From: Pseudomonas sp. F(2018)
Lineage (GTDB): Bacteria; Pseudomonadota; Gammaproteobacteria; Pseudomonadales; Pseudomonadaceae
Assembly: GCF_005508865.1 (NCBI RefSeq)
Contig: NZ_SCOM01000002.1
Coordinates: 806,001 to 870,000, forward strand
Length of the DNA stretch: 64,000 bases
Direction of reading: 5' to 3'
Of this stretch, positions 19,109 to 28,674 are shown in pieces. A program made the position numbers and the translations under genes. The notes below the pieces were generated by a model. It made no database searches. It saw only the letters and a list, made by a program, of their open reading frames with translations, and had not been told where the DNA came from. Positions within the stretch are counted from its first letter, which is position 1. The number at the start of each line of letters is the position of its first letter.

Positions 19109-20014
19109 ATGGGCAAGGGACTGGGTGACAAACTGGTATTGGCGATCTCCTCGCGTGCACTGTTCGACCTGCGCGAGAGCCACCGCATCTATGAGAGCGA
19201 AGGGGTCGAAGCCTATCGCCAATACCAGATCGACCATGAGGATGAAATTCTCGCCCCCGGCGATGCCTTTCCCCTGGTGGAGAAGCTGCTCAGCCTGAAC
19301 GGCAACCTGGGCCAGGCGCGGGTCGAGGTGATCCTGGTGTCGCGTAACAGCGCCGATACGGGGCTGCGCATTTTCAATTCCATCACCCACCATGGCCTGG
19401 GTATCTCCCGCGCCGCGTTCGTCGGTGGCCGCAGTCCTTATCCCTATCTGGCGGCCTTTGGCAGCCACCTGTTCCTCTCTACTCATGCCGAAGATGTGCG
19501 CGGCGCGTTGGGGGCTGGTTTCGCCGCCGCCACCATCCTCTCCGGTGGTCCGCGCCGCGCGGCGAGCACCGAGCTGCGCATCGCCTTCGATGGTGATGCC
19601 GTGCTGTTCTCCGATGAATCCGAGCGGGTCTATCAGCAGGCGGGGCTGGAGGCTTTCCAGCAGCATGAGAAGGACTCGGCCCGCGAGCTGCTCGGCGGCG
19701 GGCCGTTCAAGCCCTTCCTGGCGGCGCTGAACCGCCTGCAGCGCGAGTTTCCCGAAGAGCACTGCCCGATTCGCACGGCGTTGGTCACCGCCCGCTCGGC
19801 GCCGGCCCACGAGCGGGTGATCCGCACTCTGCGCAATTGGGATATCCGTCTGGACGAGTCGCTGTTCCTCGGTGGTCTGGACAAGTCGGCCTTCCTCGAA
19901 GCCTTCGCCGCCGACGTGTTCTTCGACGACCAGACCGGCCATTGCGAGCGTGCCAGCCAGGTGGTCGCCACCGGCCACGTTCCGCACGGCGTGAGCAACG
20001 AACTGCAACCCTGA
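19109..20014 (+). CDS. 5'-nucleotidase (cN-I-like family)
   Basis: 301 aa, resembling the cytosolic 5'-nucleotidase I family found in bacteria. Recognisable stretches are VILVSRNSADTGLRIF, RAAFVGGRSPYPYL, IAFDGDAVLFSDESE (the DxD nucleophile motif of a HAD-like fold) and DVFFDDQTGHCE near the C-terminus. It would remove phosphate from nucleoside monophosphates. ATG 19109 follows the panE-like stop by 7 bases. The downstream universal stress gene starts 58 bases after its stop. Confidence 0.82.
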   Translation: MGKGLGDKLVLAISSRALFDLRESHRIYESEGVEAYRQYQIDHEDEILAPGDAFPLVEKLLSLNGNLGQARVEVILVSRNSADTGLRIFNSITHHGLGISRAAFVGGRSPYPYLAAFGSHLFLSTHAEDVRGALGAGFAAATILSGGPRRAASTELRIAFDGDAVLFSDESERVYQQAGLEAFQQHEKDSARELLGGGPFKPFLAALNRLQREFPEEHCPIRTALVTARSAPAHERVIRTLRNWDIRLDESLFLGGLDKSAFLEAFAADVFFDDQTGHCERASQVVATGHVPHGVSNELQP

Positions 20015-20072
20015 CGCTGGCGCCAGCACTGCTAAGCTCAGAGAGGCCCTAGCAGGAAGTCAGGGAGGCCGC

Positions 20073-20558
20073 ATGTTGCGTTCCATTCTCTATGCCACCG
20101 ATCTCGGGCTCTATGCGCCCTATGTGCTGCAGCACGCCCTGTCGTTGGCCAAGGCGTTCCAGTCCGAGCTGCACGTGGTGCATGCCGTCGAGCCGCTGGG
20201 GTTGTTCGCCGAGTCGGTGCTGAACACCTATCTGGATGAGCAGACCCTGCAGGAGCTGCGCAGCAAGGGCCTGACCACGGTGATGGCGAGTATCGAACAA
20301 CGTGTGCTGGAGGGCTTTCGCGACGAGATGGGCGAGGCCCAGCAGGACATGCAGATAGTCCGCAGCGTAAGGGTGGTGCAGGGCGACCCGGCCCAGGTGA
20401 TTCTCGACGAGGCGCGGAAACTCGGGGTCGATCTGCTGGTCGTAGGCAGTCACAGCCACGGCGCTGCGCATGACATCCCTCTGGGCAGAACGGCGGCGCG
20501 TCTGCTGCAGCTGTCGGAGACTCCCGTCTACCTGGTGCCCATGCTGCAGCACCGTTAG
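20073..20558 (+). CDS. universal stress protein, UspA family
   Basis: 161 aa single Usp domain. ILYATDLG at the N-terminus holds the ATP-contacting Asp. The ATP-binding loop appears as VVGSHSHGAAHDIPLGRTAARLL, in pieces G-x2-H-x(8-9)-G-(S/T) like, and the protein ends PVYLVP as usual. AGGGAGG precedes the ATG. Such proteins rise in stasis or anaerobiosis in pseudomonads; the signal for this copy is unknown. Confidence 0.9.
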   Translation: MLRSILYATDLGLYAPYVLQHALSLAKAFQSELHVVHAVEPLGLFAESVLNTYLDEQTLQELRSKGLTTVMASIEQRVLEGFRDEMGEAQQDMQIVRSVRVVQGDPAQVILDEARKLGVDLLVVGSHSHGAAHDIPLGRTAARLLQLSETPVYLVPMLQHR

Positions 20559-20686
20559 CGGTGCTTATCGCCAACCGTTAGACGAACGGCATGCATAACT
20601 CAGAAAATCGTCTAGTTTTATCTTTAAACCGTTAATATGGTTATATCGCTGCGTTGGCAAATTCAGGCAGCGTCTATCTGCTTTGA

Positions 20687-21670
<984 letters not shown>

Positions 21671-21684
21671 TTCTTGCCGGTATG

Positions 21685-21712
21685 AAAAAGGGCGCCTTCC
21701 GGCGCCCTTTTT
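21685..21712. terminator. bidirectional terminator between cysB and the CysH-family gene
   Basis: Stem AAAAAGGGCGCC / GGCGCCCTTTTT with a TTCC loop; T-runs on both strands serve both convergent genes. Confidence 0.9.
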
Positions 21713-21724
21713 CGTTCTGCGGCA

Positions 21725-22345
21725 TCAATGGCTGATGTGCAGGCCGCACTCGCGGTTGTCTTCGCCCTTGGTCGGGTCGAAGTAGTCGAAGTTGTTCGGC
21801 AGGTTGTGCTTCACCAGGTACTCGTACAGTTCCTTGGAGCTCCAGTGCAGCAGCGGGGCGACCTTGATCAGGCCGTCTGGGTTGACGCTCACCGGGTCCA
21901 TCTGGGCGCGTACGGCGGTGTCGCTGGCGCGCAGGGCGGTGAACCAGACTTCTGGCGCGGCTTCGCGCAGGGCGCGGGCGAAGGGCTCCAGCTTCACTTC
22001 TTCGGTGAAGGCGGCGTGACGCGGATCGTCCAGCGCCGGCACCGGGCCATCGATGGCCTCGCGATGGGCCCGTGAGCGCAGCGGCAGGTAGGTCTTCAGG
22101 TTGAGGTTGAGCTGCTTGCTCACTTCGTCGGCGAACTTGTAGGTCGCCTCGGTGTTGTAACCGCTGTCCATCCAGATCACCTGGGTGTCCGGCTTGACGC
22201 GGGTGACCATGTGCAGGATGACCGCCTCGAAGGGGCGGAAGTTGGTGGTGCAGATCGCCGTCTTGCCCAGGCTCAGGGCCCATTCCACGAGTTTTTCGGC
22301 GTCTTTCCCGAGTTCGGCGTTGATAGTGGCCAGATCGAACGTCAT
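21725..22345 (-). CDS. short CysH-family (PAPS reductase-like) protein lacking the Fe-S cysteines
   Basis: 206 aa from ATG 22345 (MTFDLATINAELG); an in-frame extension to 22408 is possible. MDSGYNTEATYKFADE, WFTALRASDTAVRAQ and the C-terminal ECGLH (Cys200) place it in the PAPS/APS reductase family. The pseudomonad enzyme beside cysB is normally a ~267-aa [4Fe-4S] APS reductase with CC and CxxC motifs. Those are absent here: the only cysteines are Cys32 and Cys200. The segment that in E. coli CysH carries GYLSVGDTHTT is also missing. It may be a divergent reductase or a different nucleotide-using family member. Confidence 0.75.
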   Translation of the reverse strand: MTFDLATINAELGKDAEKLVEWALSLGKTAICTTNFRPFEAVILHMVTRVKPDTQVIWMDSGYNTEATYKFADEVSKQLNLNLKTYLPLRSRAHREAIDGPVPALDDPRHAAFTEEVKLEPFARALREAAPEVWFTALRASDTAVRAQMDPVSVNPDGLIKVAPLLHWSSKELYEYLVKHNLPNNFDYFDPTKGEDNRECGLHISH

Positions 22346-22493
22346 CTGAGCGGTCCTGTGGGCAGTGAATTCAAGGGCGACGATGTTACCAGTCCGAGAC
22401 AGTCGCAACCACCGGCACCGCCGGTTTACCAGCGCCCGGCCATGCTGCTAGAGTGCCGGCCCTCGAACAGCCCAACGCATTTAGGAGACGCCC

Positions 22494-23111
22494 GTGGAAA
22501 TCGCCTGCCTCGACCTCGAAGGTGTACTGGTTCCGGAAATCTGGATCGCCTTCGCCGAAAAAACCGGCATCGACGCGCTCAAGGCGACCACCCGTGACAT
22601 CCCTGACTACGACGTGCTGATGAAGCAGCGTCTGCGCATCCTCGACGAGCATGGCCTCAAGCTGCGCGATATCCAGGAAGTGATCGCCACCCTCAAGCCG
22701 CTGGAAGGTGCCGTGGAGTTCGTCGACTGGCTGCGCGAGCGCTTCCAGGTGGTGATCCTGTCCGACACCTTCTACGAGTTCTCCCAGCCGCTGATGCGTC
22801 AGCTGGGCTTCCCGGCGCTGCTGTGCCACAAGCTGATCACCGACGAGACCGATCGCGTGGTGGGCTACCAGCTGCGCCAGAAGGACCCCAAGCGCCAGTC
22901 GGTGATCGCCTTCAAGAGCCTGTACTACCGCGTGATCGCCGCCGGCGACTCGTACAACGACACCACCATGCTCAGCGAGGCCCACGCCGGCATCCTGTTC
23001 CACGCGCCGGACAACGTGATCCGCGAGTTCCCGCAGTTCCCTGCCGTGCACACCTATGAAGACCTCAAGCGCGAGTTCCTCAAGGCGTCCAACCGCGAGC
23101 TGAGCCTGTAA
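22494..23111 (+). CDS. thrH: phosphoserine phosphatase / homoserine phosphotransferase ThrH
   Basis: 205 aa HAD enzyme. Motif I is CLDLEGVLVPE near residue 5, motif II ILSDTFYEF (near 89) and motif III/IV AAGDSYNDTTM (near 148). In P. aeruginosa ThrH dephosphorylates phosphoserine and can pass the phosphate to homoserine. It uses a GTG start at 22494 with AGGAGA upstream. The cysB - cysH slot - thrH - pabB order is that of P. aeruginosa (PA1754-PA1758). Confidence 0.95.
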   Translation: MEIACLDLEGVLVPEIWIAFAEKTGIDALKATTRDIPDYDVLMKQRLRILDEHGLKLRDIQEVIATLKPLEGAVEFVDWLRERFQVVILSDTFYEFSQPLMRQLGFPALLCHKLITDETDRVVGYQLRQKDPKRQSVIAFKSLYYRVIAAGDSYNDTTMLSEAHAGILFHAPDNVIREFPQFPAVHTYEDLKREFLKASNRELSL

Positions 23112-23125
23112 GGTTCGTCGCAATG

Positions 23126-23153
23126 AAAAAGGCCCGCAGATGCGGGCCTTTTT
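23126..23153. terminator. bidirectional terminator between thrH and pabB
   Basis: Stem AAAAAGGCCCGCA / TGCGGGCCTTTTT around a 2-base loop (23126-23153), with T-runs on both strands. Confidence 0.9.
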
Positions 23154-23171
23154 TGTGGGCGCCTGTTGGCA

Positions 23172-24515
23172 TCAGAGCGCCTCGAGCGTTTGCAGCAGCA
23201 CCTTCACCTTGGTGATGGACTCCTGGTACTCGGCCTGCCAGTCGGAGTCCGCCACTATGCCGCCACCGCCCCAGCAACTGACCGTGCCGTCCTTGATCAG
23301 CAGGCTGCGGATGGCGATCGAGCTGTCCAGCTCGCCACGTACGTCCAGATAGAGCAGGGAGCCACAGTAGAGCGCGCGACGGGTCGGCTCCAGCTCGTCA
23401 ATGATCTGCATGGCGCGGATCTTTGGGGCGCCGGTGATGGAGCCGCCGGGGAAGCTGCCGGCAACCAGATCCAGCGCATCGCAGCCATCTGCCAGCTCGC
23501 CGGTCACGGCGCTGACCAGGTGGTGGACGTTGGGGTAGCTCTCCAGGGCGAACAGCTCCGGCACCCGTACCGAGCCCGTGCTGCAGCTGCGGCCGAGGTC
23601 GTTGCGCAGCAGGTCGACGATCATCAGATTCTCGGCGCGGTCCTTGGCGCTGGCCAGCAGCTCGTCGGCGTTGGCCGCGTCCTCGCTCGGCGTGGCGCCG
23701 CGCGGGCGGGTGCCCTTGATCGGCCGGGTTTCCACGCGGCCCTGGCTGACCTGAAGAAAACGCTCCGGCGATAGGCTGAGAATGGCGCCGCCATCGTCGA
23801 GCGCCTGGAAACCGGCGAAGGGGGTAGGGCAGGCCGCTCGCAATGCCCGGTAGGCGTTCCAGGCATCACCCTGGCAAGGCGCCTGGAAGCGCTGGGCGAA
23901 GTTGACCTGATAGCAGTCGCCGGCCTGGATATAGGCCTGGATGCGCTCGATAGCATCGCGGTAGTTATCCTGGCTGAGGTCGGCCTGAAAGGGTTTGCGC
24001 AAGGAGAAAGCCTGCGCTTCCTGCGCCGTACCCGTTTCGAACAGCTGCACCAGCCGCTCGCGCTCGACTTGCTCAAGTCGCGGGTGAAACACCAGCTGGC
24101 TGGCCTGCAGCAGATGATCGCTGATCAGCGCCCAGCCATAGAGGTCGAAGCGGGCATCGGGCAGTTGCAGGTCGTCGATGGCCTGTTCTGGCAGCTGTTC
24201 GAGGCGGCGGCCGAAGTCGTAGGCCAGGTAGCCGATCAGTCCGCCGGTGAAGGGCAGTTCGCTGCCTTCCGGTGCCTCGGCCCGGCCGAGCCGGGCCAGA
24301 CCGTCGCGCAGGCGCTGGAAGAAGGCCTGTCCCGAATCGTCTGGCTGCGGGGCGAACTGTTCCAGTGGCCAGGCGCTGAGCAGGTCGAAGCGCCCGCGCT
24401 GCGCCTGTGGTCGTCCCGCATCCAGCAGCACGGCACCCGGCGCGTGGCGCACCAGGGCGAAGTAGGCGGCGGGATCGGCCCGGTAGGGCAGCGGATGGAC
24501 GCGGCAGGTGCTCAT
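23172..24515 (-). CDS. pabB: aminodeoxychorismate synthase component I
   Basis: 447 aa chorismate-binding enzyme that, with the PabA glutaminase, makes 4-amino-4-deoxychorismate for folate. It has PIKGTRPRG, with the Lys typical of PabB rather than the Ala of TrpE, then NLMIVDLLRNDLGR, and FPGGSITGAPKIRAMQIIDE near the C-terminus (in pieces). ATG 24515 (MSTCRVHPLPY) gives a standard length; the ORF extends upstream to 24581 without a ribosome site. Confidence 0.94.
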   Translation of the reverse strand: MSTCRVHPLPYRADPAAYFALVRHAPGAVLLDAGRPQAQRGRFDLLSAWPLEQFAPQPDDSGQAFFQRLRDGLARLGRAEAPEGSELPFTGGLIGYLAYDFGRRLEQLPEQAIDDLQLPDARFDLYGWALISDHLLQASQLVFHPRLEQVERERLVQLFETGTAQEAQAFSLRKPFQADLSQDNYRDAIERIQAYIQAGDCYQVNFAQRFQAPCQGDAWNAYRALRAACPTPFAGFQALDDGGAILSLSPERFLQVSQGRVETRPIKGTRPRGATPSEDAANADELLASAKDRAENLMIVDLLRNDLGRSCSTGSVRVPELFALESYPNVHHLVSAVTGELADGCDALDLVAGSFPGGSITGAPKIRAMQIIDELEPTRRALYCGSLLYLDVRGELDSSIAIRSLLIKDGTVSCWGGGGIVADSDWQAEYQESITKVKVLLQTLEAL

Positions 24516-24567
24516 GCGGCGGATTCGATGGGCTGGGCTAGCGATTGTAGGATTGTGCCGGGCAATG

Positions 24568-24589
24568 AAAAAGCCCGGCATCGCCGGGC
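24568..24589 (-). terminator. terminator of the protease/7-TM/ATP-grasp operon
   Basis: On the minus strand GCCCGGC / GCCGGGC with a 3-base loop is followed by TTTTT, 20 bases after the ATP-grasp gene stop. Confidence 0.8.
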
Positions 24590-24608
24590 CTTGTCACCGA
24601 GCCGGGAC

Positions 24609-25595
24609 TTAGATTTCCTTCGGTTTGACGTGGCCGAACAGCTGCTGGGAGAAGCGCACGCGATCCTCCACGCTTTCCTTCACGTCGTTCTTCGCCAGCT
24701 CGGCCAGGCGGGCTTCCACCGCATGGGCGCGATGGGTCAGGCCGCAGTCGTTGGCGATCTGGATGTTCAGGCCGGGGCGGGCGTTGAGCTCGAGGATCAA
24801 CGGGCCCTTGTCCACGTCCAGCACCATGTCCACGCCGATGTAGCCCAGACCGCACAGCTCGTAGCAACCAGCGGCCAGCTTCATGAAGCCGTCCCAGTTG
24901 GGCAGCTGCACGCCGTCCACGGCGTTGGTGGTGTCCGGGTGCTTGCTGATCTTGTTGTTCAGCCAGGTGCCCTTGAGGGTCACACCGGTGGCCAGGTCGA
25001 CACCGACGCCGATGGCGCCCTGGTGCAGGTTGGCCTTGCCGTTGGACTGGCGGGTCGGCAGGCGCAGCATGGCCATCACCGGGTAGCCCATCAGCACGAT
25101 GATGCGGATGTCCGGCACGCCTTCGTAGCTGATGCTCTTGAAGATCGGGTCCGGGGTGACCCGGTACTCGATCAGCGCGCGGTCGCGGTGGCCGCCGAGG
25201 GAGTACAGGCCGGTGAGGATGCTCGACAGTTGGTGCTCGATGTCTTCCTGGCTGACGATCTTGCCGGAGACGGTCTTGTAGCGACCCTCGAACTTGTCGG
25301 CGATCACCAGGATGCCGTCACCGCCGGCGCCTTGCGCCGGCTTGATCACGAAGTCGTTGCGGCCACCGATGATCTCGTCGAATTTCTCGATTTCCTTCTC
25401 GGTGGAGATGATCCCGTACATTTCCGGCACATGGATGCCGGCCTGGATCGCGCGCTCCTTGGTGATGATCTTGTCGTCGACGATCGGGTACAGGTGCCGT
25501 TTGTTGTACTTCAGCACGTAGTCCGCGTTGCGTCGGTTGATGCCCATGATGCCTTTGGCTTCAAGGGCCTTCCACGTCTTCCACAGGCCGATCAT
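24609..25595 (-). CDS. alpha-L-glutamate ligase-like ATP-grasp protein
   Basis: 328 aa, cytoplasmic, related to RimK. ATP-grasp elements: FVIKPAQGAGGDGILV (near 83) for nucleotide binding, and LILELNARPGLNIQIAN (near 270) with the metal-binding Glu and Asn. RimK-type ligases add glutamate or other amino acids to a peptide or protein end. Substrate unknown. It starts 4 bases after the stop of the 7-TM protein gene, so the three minus-strand genes form one operon with the retropepsin-like protein first. Confidence 0.88.
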   Translation of the reverse strand: MIGLWKTWKALEAKGIMGINRRNADYVLKYNKRHLYPIVDDKIITKERAIQAGIHVPEMYGIISTEKEIEKFDEIIGGRNDFVIKPAQGAGGDGILVIADKFEGRYKTVSGKIVSQEDIEHQLSSILTGLYSLGGHRDRALIEYRVTPDPIFKSISYEGVPDIRIIVLMGYPVMAMLRLPTRQSNGKANLHQGAIGVGVDLATGVTLKGTWLNNKISKHPDTTNAVDGVQLPNWDGFMKLAAGCYELCGLGYIGVDMVLDVDKGPLILELNARPGLNIQIANDCGLTHRAHAVEARLAELAKNDVKESVEDRVRFSQQLFGHVKPKEI

Positions 25596-25599
25596 GGGT

Positions 25600-27126
25600 T
25601 CAATCCTTCAGGAAGGCTTTGAAGCGGAACAGTTCGGTCAGGCGGTAGCCGCGGTAGCGACCCATCGCCAGCATGAAGCCCACCAGAATCAGCAGCACGG
25701 CCGGGAAGGTGAAGATGAAGTAGGTCAGCTGCGGGATGCTCATCAGCACGTGGGCCAGCGAGGCGGCGACCAGGGTGCCGACGGCGACCTTGAAGGCGTG
25801 AGTGCCGCCACGCTCTTCCCAGGTGATCGACAGGCGTTCGATGGTCATGGTCAGGATCACCATCGGGAACAGGGCGACCGACAGGCCGCGCTCCAGGCCC
25901 AGCTTGTGGCTGAGCAGGCTGATCACGGCGATCAGTACCACCACGAAGGTCAGCACCACCGACAGGCGCGGCAGCATCTGCAACTTGAGGTGCTCGAGGT
26001 ACGAGCGCAGCGACAGGCCGAGCGCAGTGATGATGGTGAACAGCACGATGCCGAAGCCCAGCTGGGTCTCGCGGAACGCCAGGGCGATCAGTACCGGGGT
26101 GAAGGTGCCCAGGGTCTGCAGGCCGCCGAGGTTGCGCAGGATCAGGATCACCAGCACGCCGATCGGGATCATGATCATGATCTGGTAGGTCTGCTGGGTC
26201 TGCAGCGGCAGGCCGTACAGCGAGTATTCGAGGAAGTCGACGTCGGTGTTCTCGTCGGTCAGCTTGGCCAGGCGGATGGCGTTCATCTCGCTGTTATTCA
26301 GGGTGAAGCTGACCTGAGCCTTCTTGCCGCCTTCGATGTTGATCAGCGGCTCGTCACCGGTCCACCAGACCACGCGGTCGCTCGGCAGACCTTGCTCACC
26401 GGTGTCCGGATTGAAATACAGCCAGTCCTTGCCGTTGAAGCTGCGCAGCCACAGTTCCGGGCTCTGCTGCAGGTCGGCGGCCAGGCGGATGGTGTGCACA
26501 CGCTCCATCGGCACATGGGCGATGGACAGCAGCAGGTCGATGACCTTGGCCTTGTTGACGGTGGAGGCGTCGCCGCCGAGCAGCAGCTTGACGTTGTCGT
26601 CACCCACGTTGTTGGCGCGCTTGATGGTCTCGCTGATGAAGGTCTCGACGTCCGCCGAGTGCTGGCGGATCGGGGCGAGCAGGGCTTCGGCGGCAATCTT
26701 CTCGGCGCCTTCCACGGCGATGCTGTCGCGGAAGATCGGGCCCTTGGCCTTGGCCGGCTCACCGCTGTAGCGCTTGGTCAGCACCAGGCGGTAGTAGAGG
26801 GTCTGCTTGCCATCGGCGCGGCGAGCGGACCAGGTCAGCTTGCGGTTGCCGTCGGCGCGATTGACGCTGACGCCGTAGTTGTTGGAGATGAAGCTCTCGT
26901 TGAGGCTCACATAGTCCTGGTTCAGCGGCGGCACGAACATCTGCACCTTGACCGGCTCGCGCGGGCTGGCCTGGAACTCGACCTTGGCGTCGATGTTCCA
27001 TAGGTCGTCGGTCTCGTCCTCGGTCACCGGGATGCCGAGGATGAAGATCTGGTAGGCCGTGACCAGAACGCCCACTGTCACCAGGAGGGTGATAAGGACT
27101 TTCAGATGCAGGGTAAGAGAGCGCAT
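25600..27126 (-). CDS. inactive transglutaminase fused to 7 transmembrane helices
   Basis: 508 aa inner-membrane protein. An N-terminal helix (about 8-28) is followed by a periplasmic part (about 30-265) containing a transglutaminase-like domain (FISETIKRANNVGDDNVKLLLGG, in pieces) without a recognisable Cys-His-Asp triad. Seven close-packed hydrophobic helices (about 270-490) end in a basic tail. This matches the annotated family named in the call. It is translated 5 bases after the protease gene. Its job may be to hold a periplasmic peptide target near the membrane; that is inference. Confidence 0.88.
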   Translation of the reverse strand: MRSLTLHLKVLITLLVTVGVLVTAYQIFILGIPVTEDETDDLWNIDAKVEFQASPREPVKVQMFVPPLNQDYVSLNESFISNNYGVSVNRADGNRKLTWSARRADGKQTLYYRLVLTKRYSGEPAKAKGPIFRDSIAVEGAEKIAAEALLAPIRQHSADVETFISETIKRANNVGDDNVKLLLGGDASTVNKAKVIDLLLSIAHVPMERVHTIRLAADLQQSPELWLRSFNGKDWLYFNPDTGEQGLPSDRVVWWTGDEPLINIEGGKKAQVSFTLNNSEMNAIRLAKLTDENTDVDFLEYSLYGLPLQTQQTYQIMIMIPIGVLVILILRNLGGLQTLGTFTPVLIALAFRETQLGFGIVLFTIITALGLSLRSYLEHLKLQMLPRLSVVLTFVVVLIAVISLLSHKLGLERGLSVALFPMVILTMTIERLSITWEERGGTHAFKVAVGTLVAASLAHVLMSIPQLTYFIFTFPAVLLILVGFMLAMGRYRGYRLTELFRFKAFLKD

Positions 27127-27131
27127 GTGGG

Positions 27132-27668
27132 TTACTCGGCAGAGTTTGCGTCAGGGGTACAGCCGGGCTTGCCGGCAGCATATTTAAGACTGGGGTCGAC
27201 CATGGCATCCAGGCGCTTGAGCGCTTCGGAGCCAATCAGCAGCGGGTATTGGAAGGCGCTGCGGTCGGTCAGGTTCACTTCGATGGTGCGGCGGGCCTTG
27301 CCCATGCACACCTGCAATTCGATCACCGGGCGGGCGGTGTAGGTCTTGCCTTCCTCGGGGTCGAAGTCGCCGGCGCGGCGTTTGATCTTGCTGATGCGTG
27401 CCAGCGGTCGTTCGATCGCGTGTTCGTGTGCTTCATCGATAGCCAGATAGAAGCGCACCCAGGTCTCGCCGTCACGTTTGAAACGTTCGATATCGCGGGC
27501 GCTGAGGGAGGCGGTCTTGGCGCCGGTATCCAGCTTGGCGGCGACCTGCAGGTCGAGATCGGCCAGGCTGACGTATTCGTTCAGGCCATAGACGGTCTTT
27601 TCGGCGGCGAGACTCAGGCCGGGTAGCAGGCTGCAGCTGAGGAGGATGGCGAGAGACTGAAGTCGCAT
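27132..27668 (-). CDS. periplasmic retropepsin-like protease (annotated as ATP-dependent zinc protease family)
   Basis: 178 aa with a signal peptide (cleavage near Ala21-Ala22). The core AAKLDTGAKTASLSA (Asp47-Thr48-Gly49) is the single-chain half of an aspartic protease active site, as in retropepsins, followed by YPLLIGSEAL in the flap/second-strand position. No HExxH zinc motif and no ATP site are seen, so the common name ATP-dependent zinc protease is misleading. First gene of the operon with the 7-TM and ATP-grasp genes; 283 bases separate it from divergent prpR. Confidence 0.85.
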   Translation of the reverse strand: MRLQSLAILLSCSLLPGLSLAAEKTVYGLNEYVSLADLDLQVAAKLDTGAKTASLSARDIERFKRDGETWVRFYLAIDEAHEHAIERPLARISKIKRRAGDFDPEEGKTYTARPVIELQVCMGKARRTIEVNLTDRSAFQYPLLIGSEALKRLDAMVDPSLKYAAGKPGCTPDANSAE

Positions 27669-27863
27669 AAATCCTTTATCGGTCGCGTCGTCGGGGCGGC
27701 GGCAGGGCGCAAAGCCGGCTGGTGAAGTCTAGCAGGCGTACAAATGGCCTGGGCCGGCTCATGCGGGCGGCATTCTAACATGGGGTTTTTCTGCTGCGAC
27801 AGCCGCTTATGAGCGTTTCTGCAGGTTGATTGCACGGTTGCGAGGCGTTTCGCCTGTCGTGCG

Positions 27864-27950
27864 GATTGTCGACAATCGTATTTTAAAGTGTTGACACTAT
27901 CCGGCTTGAGGCATAGTTTTGCCGCAACAGAAGCTAATTGTGTTGACAAT
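27864..27950 (+). promoter_or_regulatory. promoter and three operator-like inverted repeats upstream of prpR
   Basis: Three related inverted repeats: GATTGTCGACAATC (27864-27877, perfect), AGTGTTGACACT (27887-27898) and ATTGTGTTGACAAT (27937-27950). The TTGT-ACAA style is what FadR/FCD-type GntR regulators bind. The second overlaps a consensus -35 TTGACA (27891-27896), and the third abuts the prpR start codon. Autorepression of the prp operon by PrpR is the simple reading. Confidence 0.65.
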
Positions 27951-27951
27951 A

Positions 27952-28674
27952 ATGCTCGACGCTCTCGAAGTCCCCAGCAGCGACCAGAACGACTCGGAAA
28001 CCCTGGCCGAGCACGTGTTTCGCCGCATCCAGGCGGCCATCGTGCAGGGCGAGATCCCGCCGGGCAGCAAGATCTCCGAGCCGGAGCTGGCGCGCACCTA
28101 CGGCATCAGTCGCGGTCCGCTGCGTGAGGCGATTCACCGTCTGGAAGGCCAGCGCCTGCTGGTGCGCGTCCCCCACGTCGGTGCGCGGGTGGTGTCGCTG
28201 AGCCATGCCGAGCTGATCGAGCTGTACGAAATCCGCGAATCCCTCGAAGGCATGGCCTGCCGCCTGGCCGCCGAGCGCATGACCCAGGGCGAGATCGATG
28301 AGCTGCGCCGGGTGCTCGACCTGCATGAGCAGGACGCCGCCTTCAAGGCCGGTGTCGGCTACTACCAGCAGGAAGGCGACTTCGACTTCCACTACCGGAT
28401 CATCCAGGGCAGCGGCAACAAGACCCTGGCGCAGATGCTCTGCGGCGAGCTGTACCAGCTGGTGCGCATGTATCGCCTGCAGTTCTCGGCCACGCCCAAT
28501 CGCCCGCGGCACGCCTTTGCCGAACACCACCGCATTCTCGATGCCATCGCCGAACGTGACGGCGAGCTGGCCGAACTGCTGATGCGCCGTCACATCGGTG
28601 CATCCAAGCGCAATATCGAGCGCCACTACCAGGAAGCGCTCGCCAACCCGTCCAAAACACGAGGTGAGTCATGA
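27952..28674 (+). CDS. prpR: GntR-family regulator of the 2-methylcitrate operon
   Basis: 240 aa. An N-terminal GntR winged HTH (about 15-80: [20 protein letters not shown], then REAIHRLE) is joined to an FCD ligand domain with conserved [18 protein letters not shown] and metal-binding His/Asp positions ([20 protein letters not shown]). It is first in the prp operon and overlaps prpB by 4 bases. The ligand is probably 2-methylcitrate, by family. ATG 27952 lacks a strong ribosome site; a TTG at 27919 is the only longer option. This GntR PrpR is unrelated to the sigma-54 PrpR of enterics. Confidence 0.88.
   Translation: MLDALEVPSSDQNDSETLAEHVFRRIQAAIVQGEIPPGSKISEPELARTYGISRGPLREAIHRLEGQRLLVRVPHVGARVVSLSHAELIELYEIRESLEGMACRLAAERMTQGEIDELRRVLDLHEQDAAFKAGVGYYQQEGDFDFHYRIIQGSGNKTLAQMLCGELYQLVRMYRLQFSATPNRPRHAFAEHHRILDAIAERDGELAELLMRRHIGASKRNIERHYQEALANPSKTRGES

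Noticed and set aside
24069..27003. Long plus-strand open frames over pabB, the ATP-grasp gene and the 7-TM gene
   Set aside because: They mirror the real minus-strand genes; composition is Gln/His/Ala-rich without motifs, and they cross intergenic terminators.
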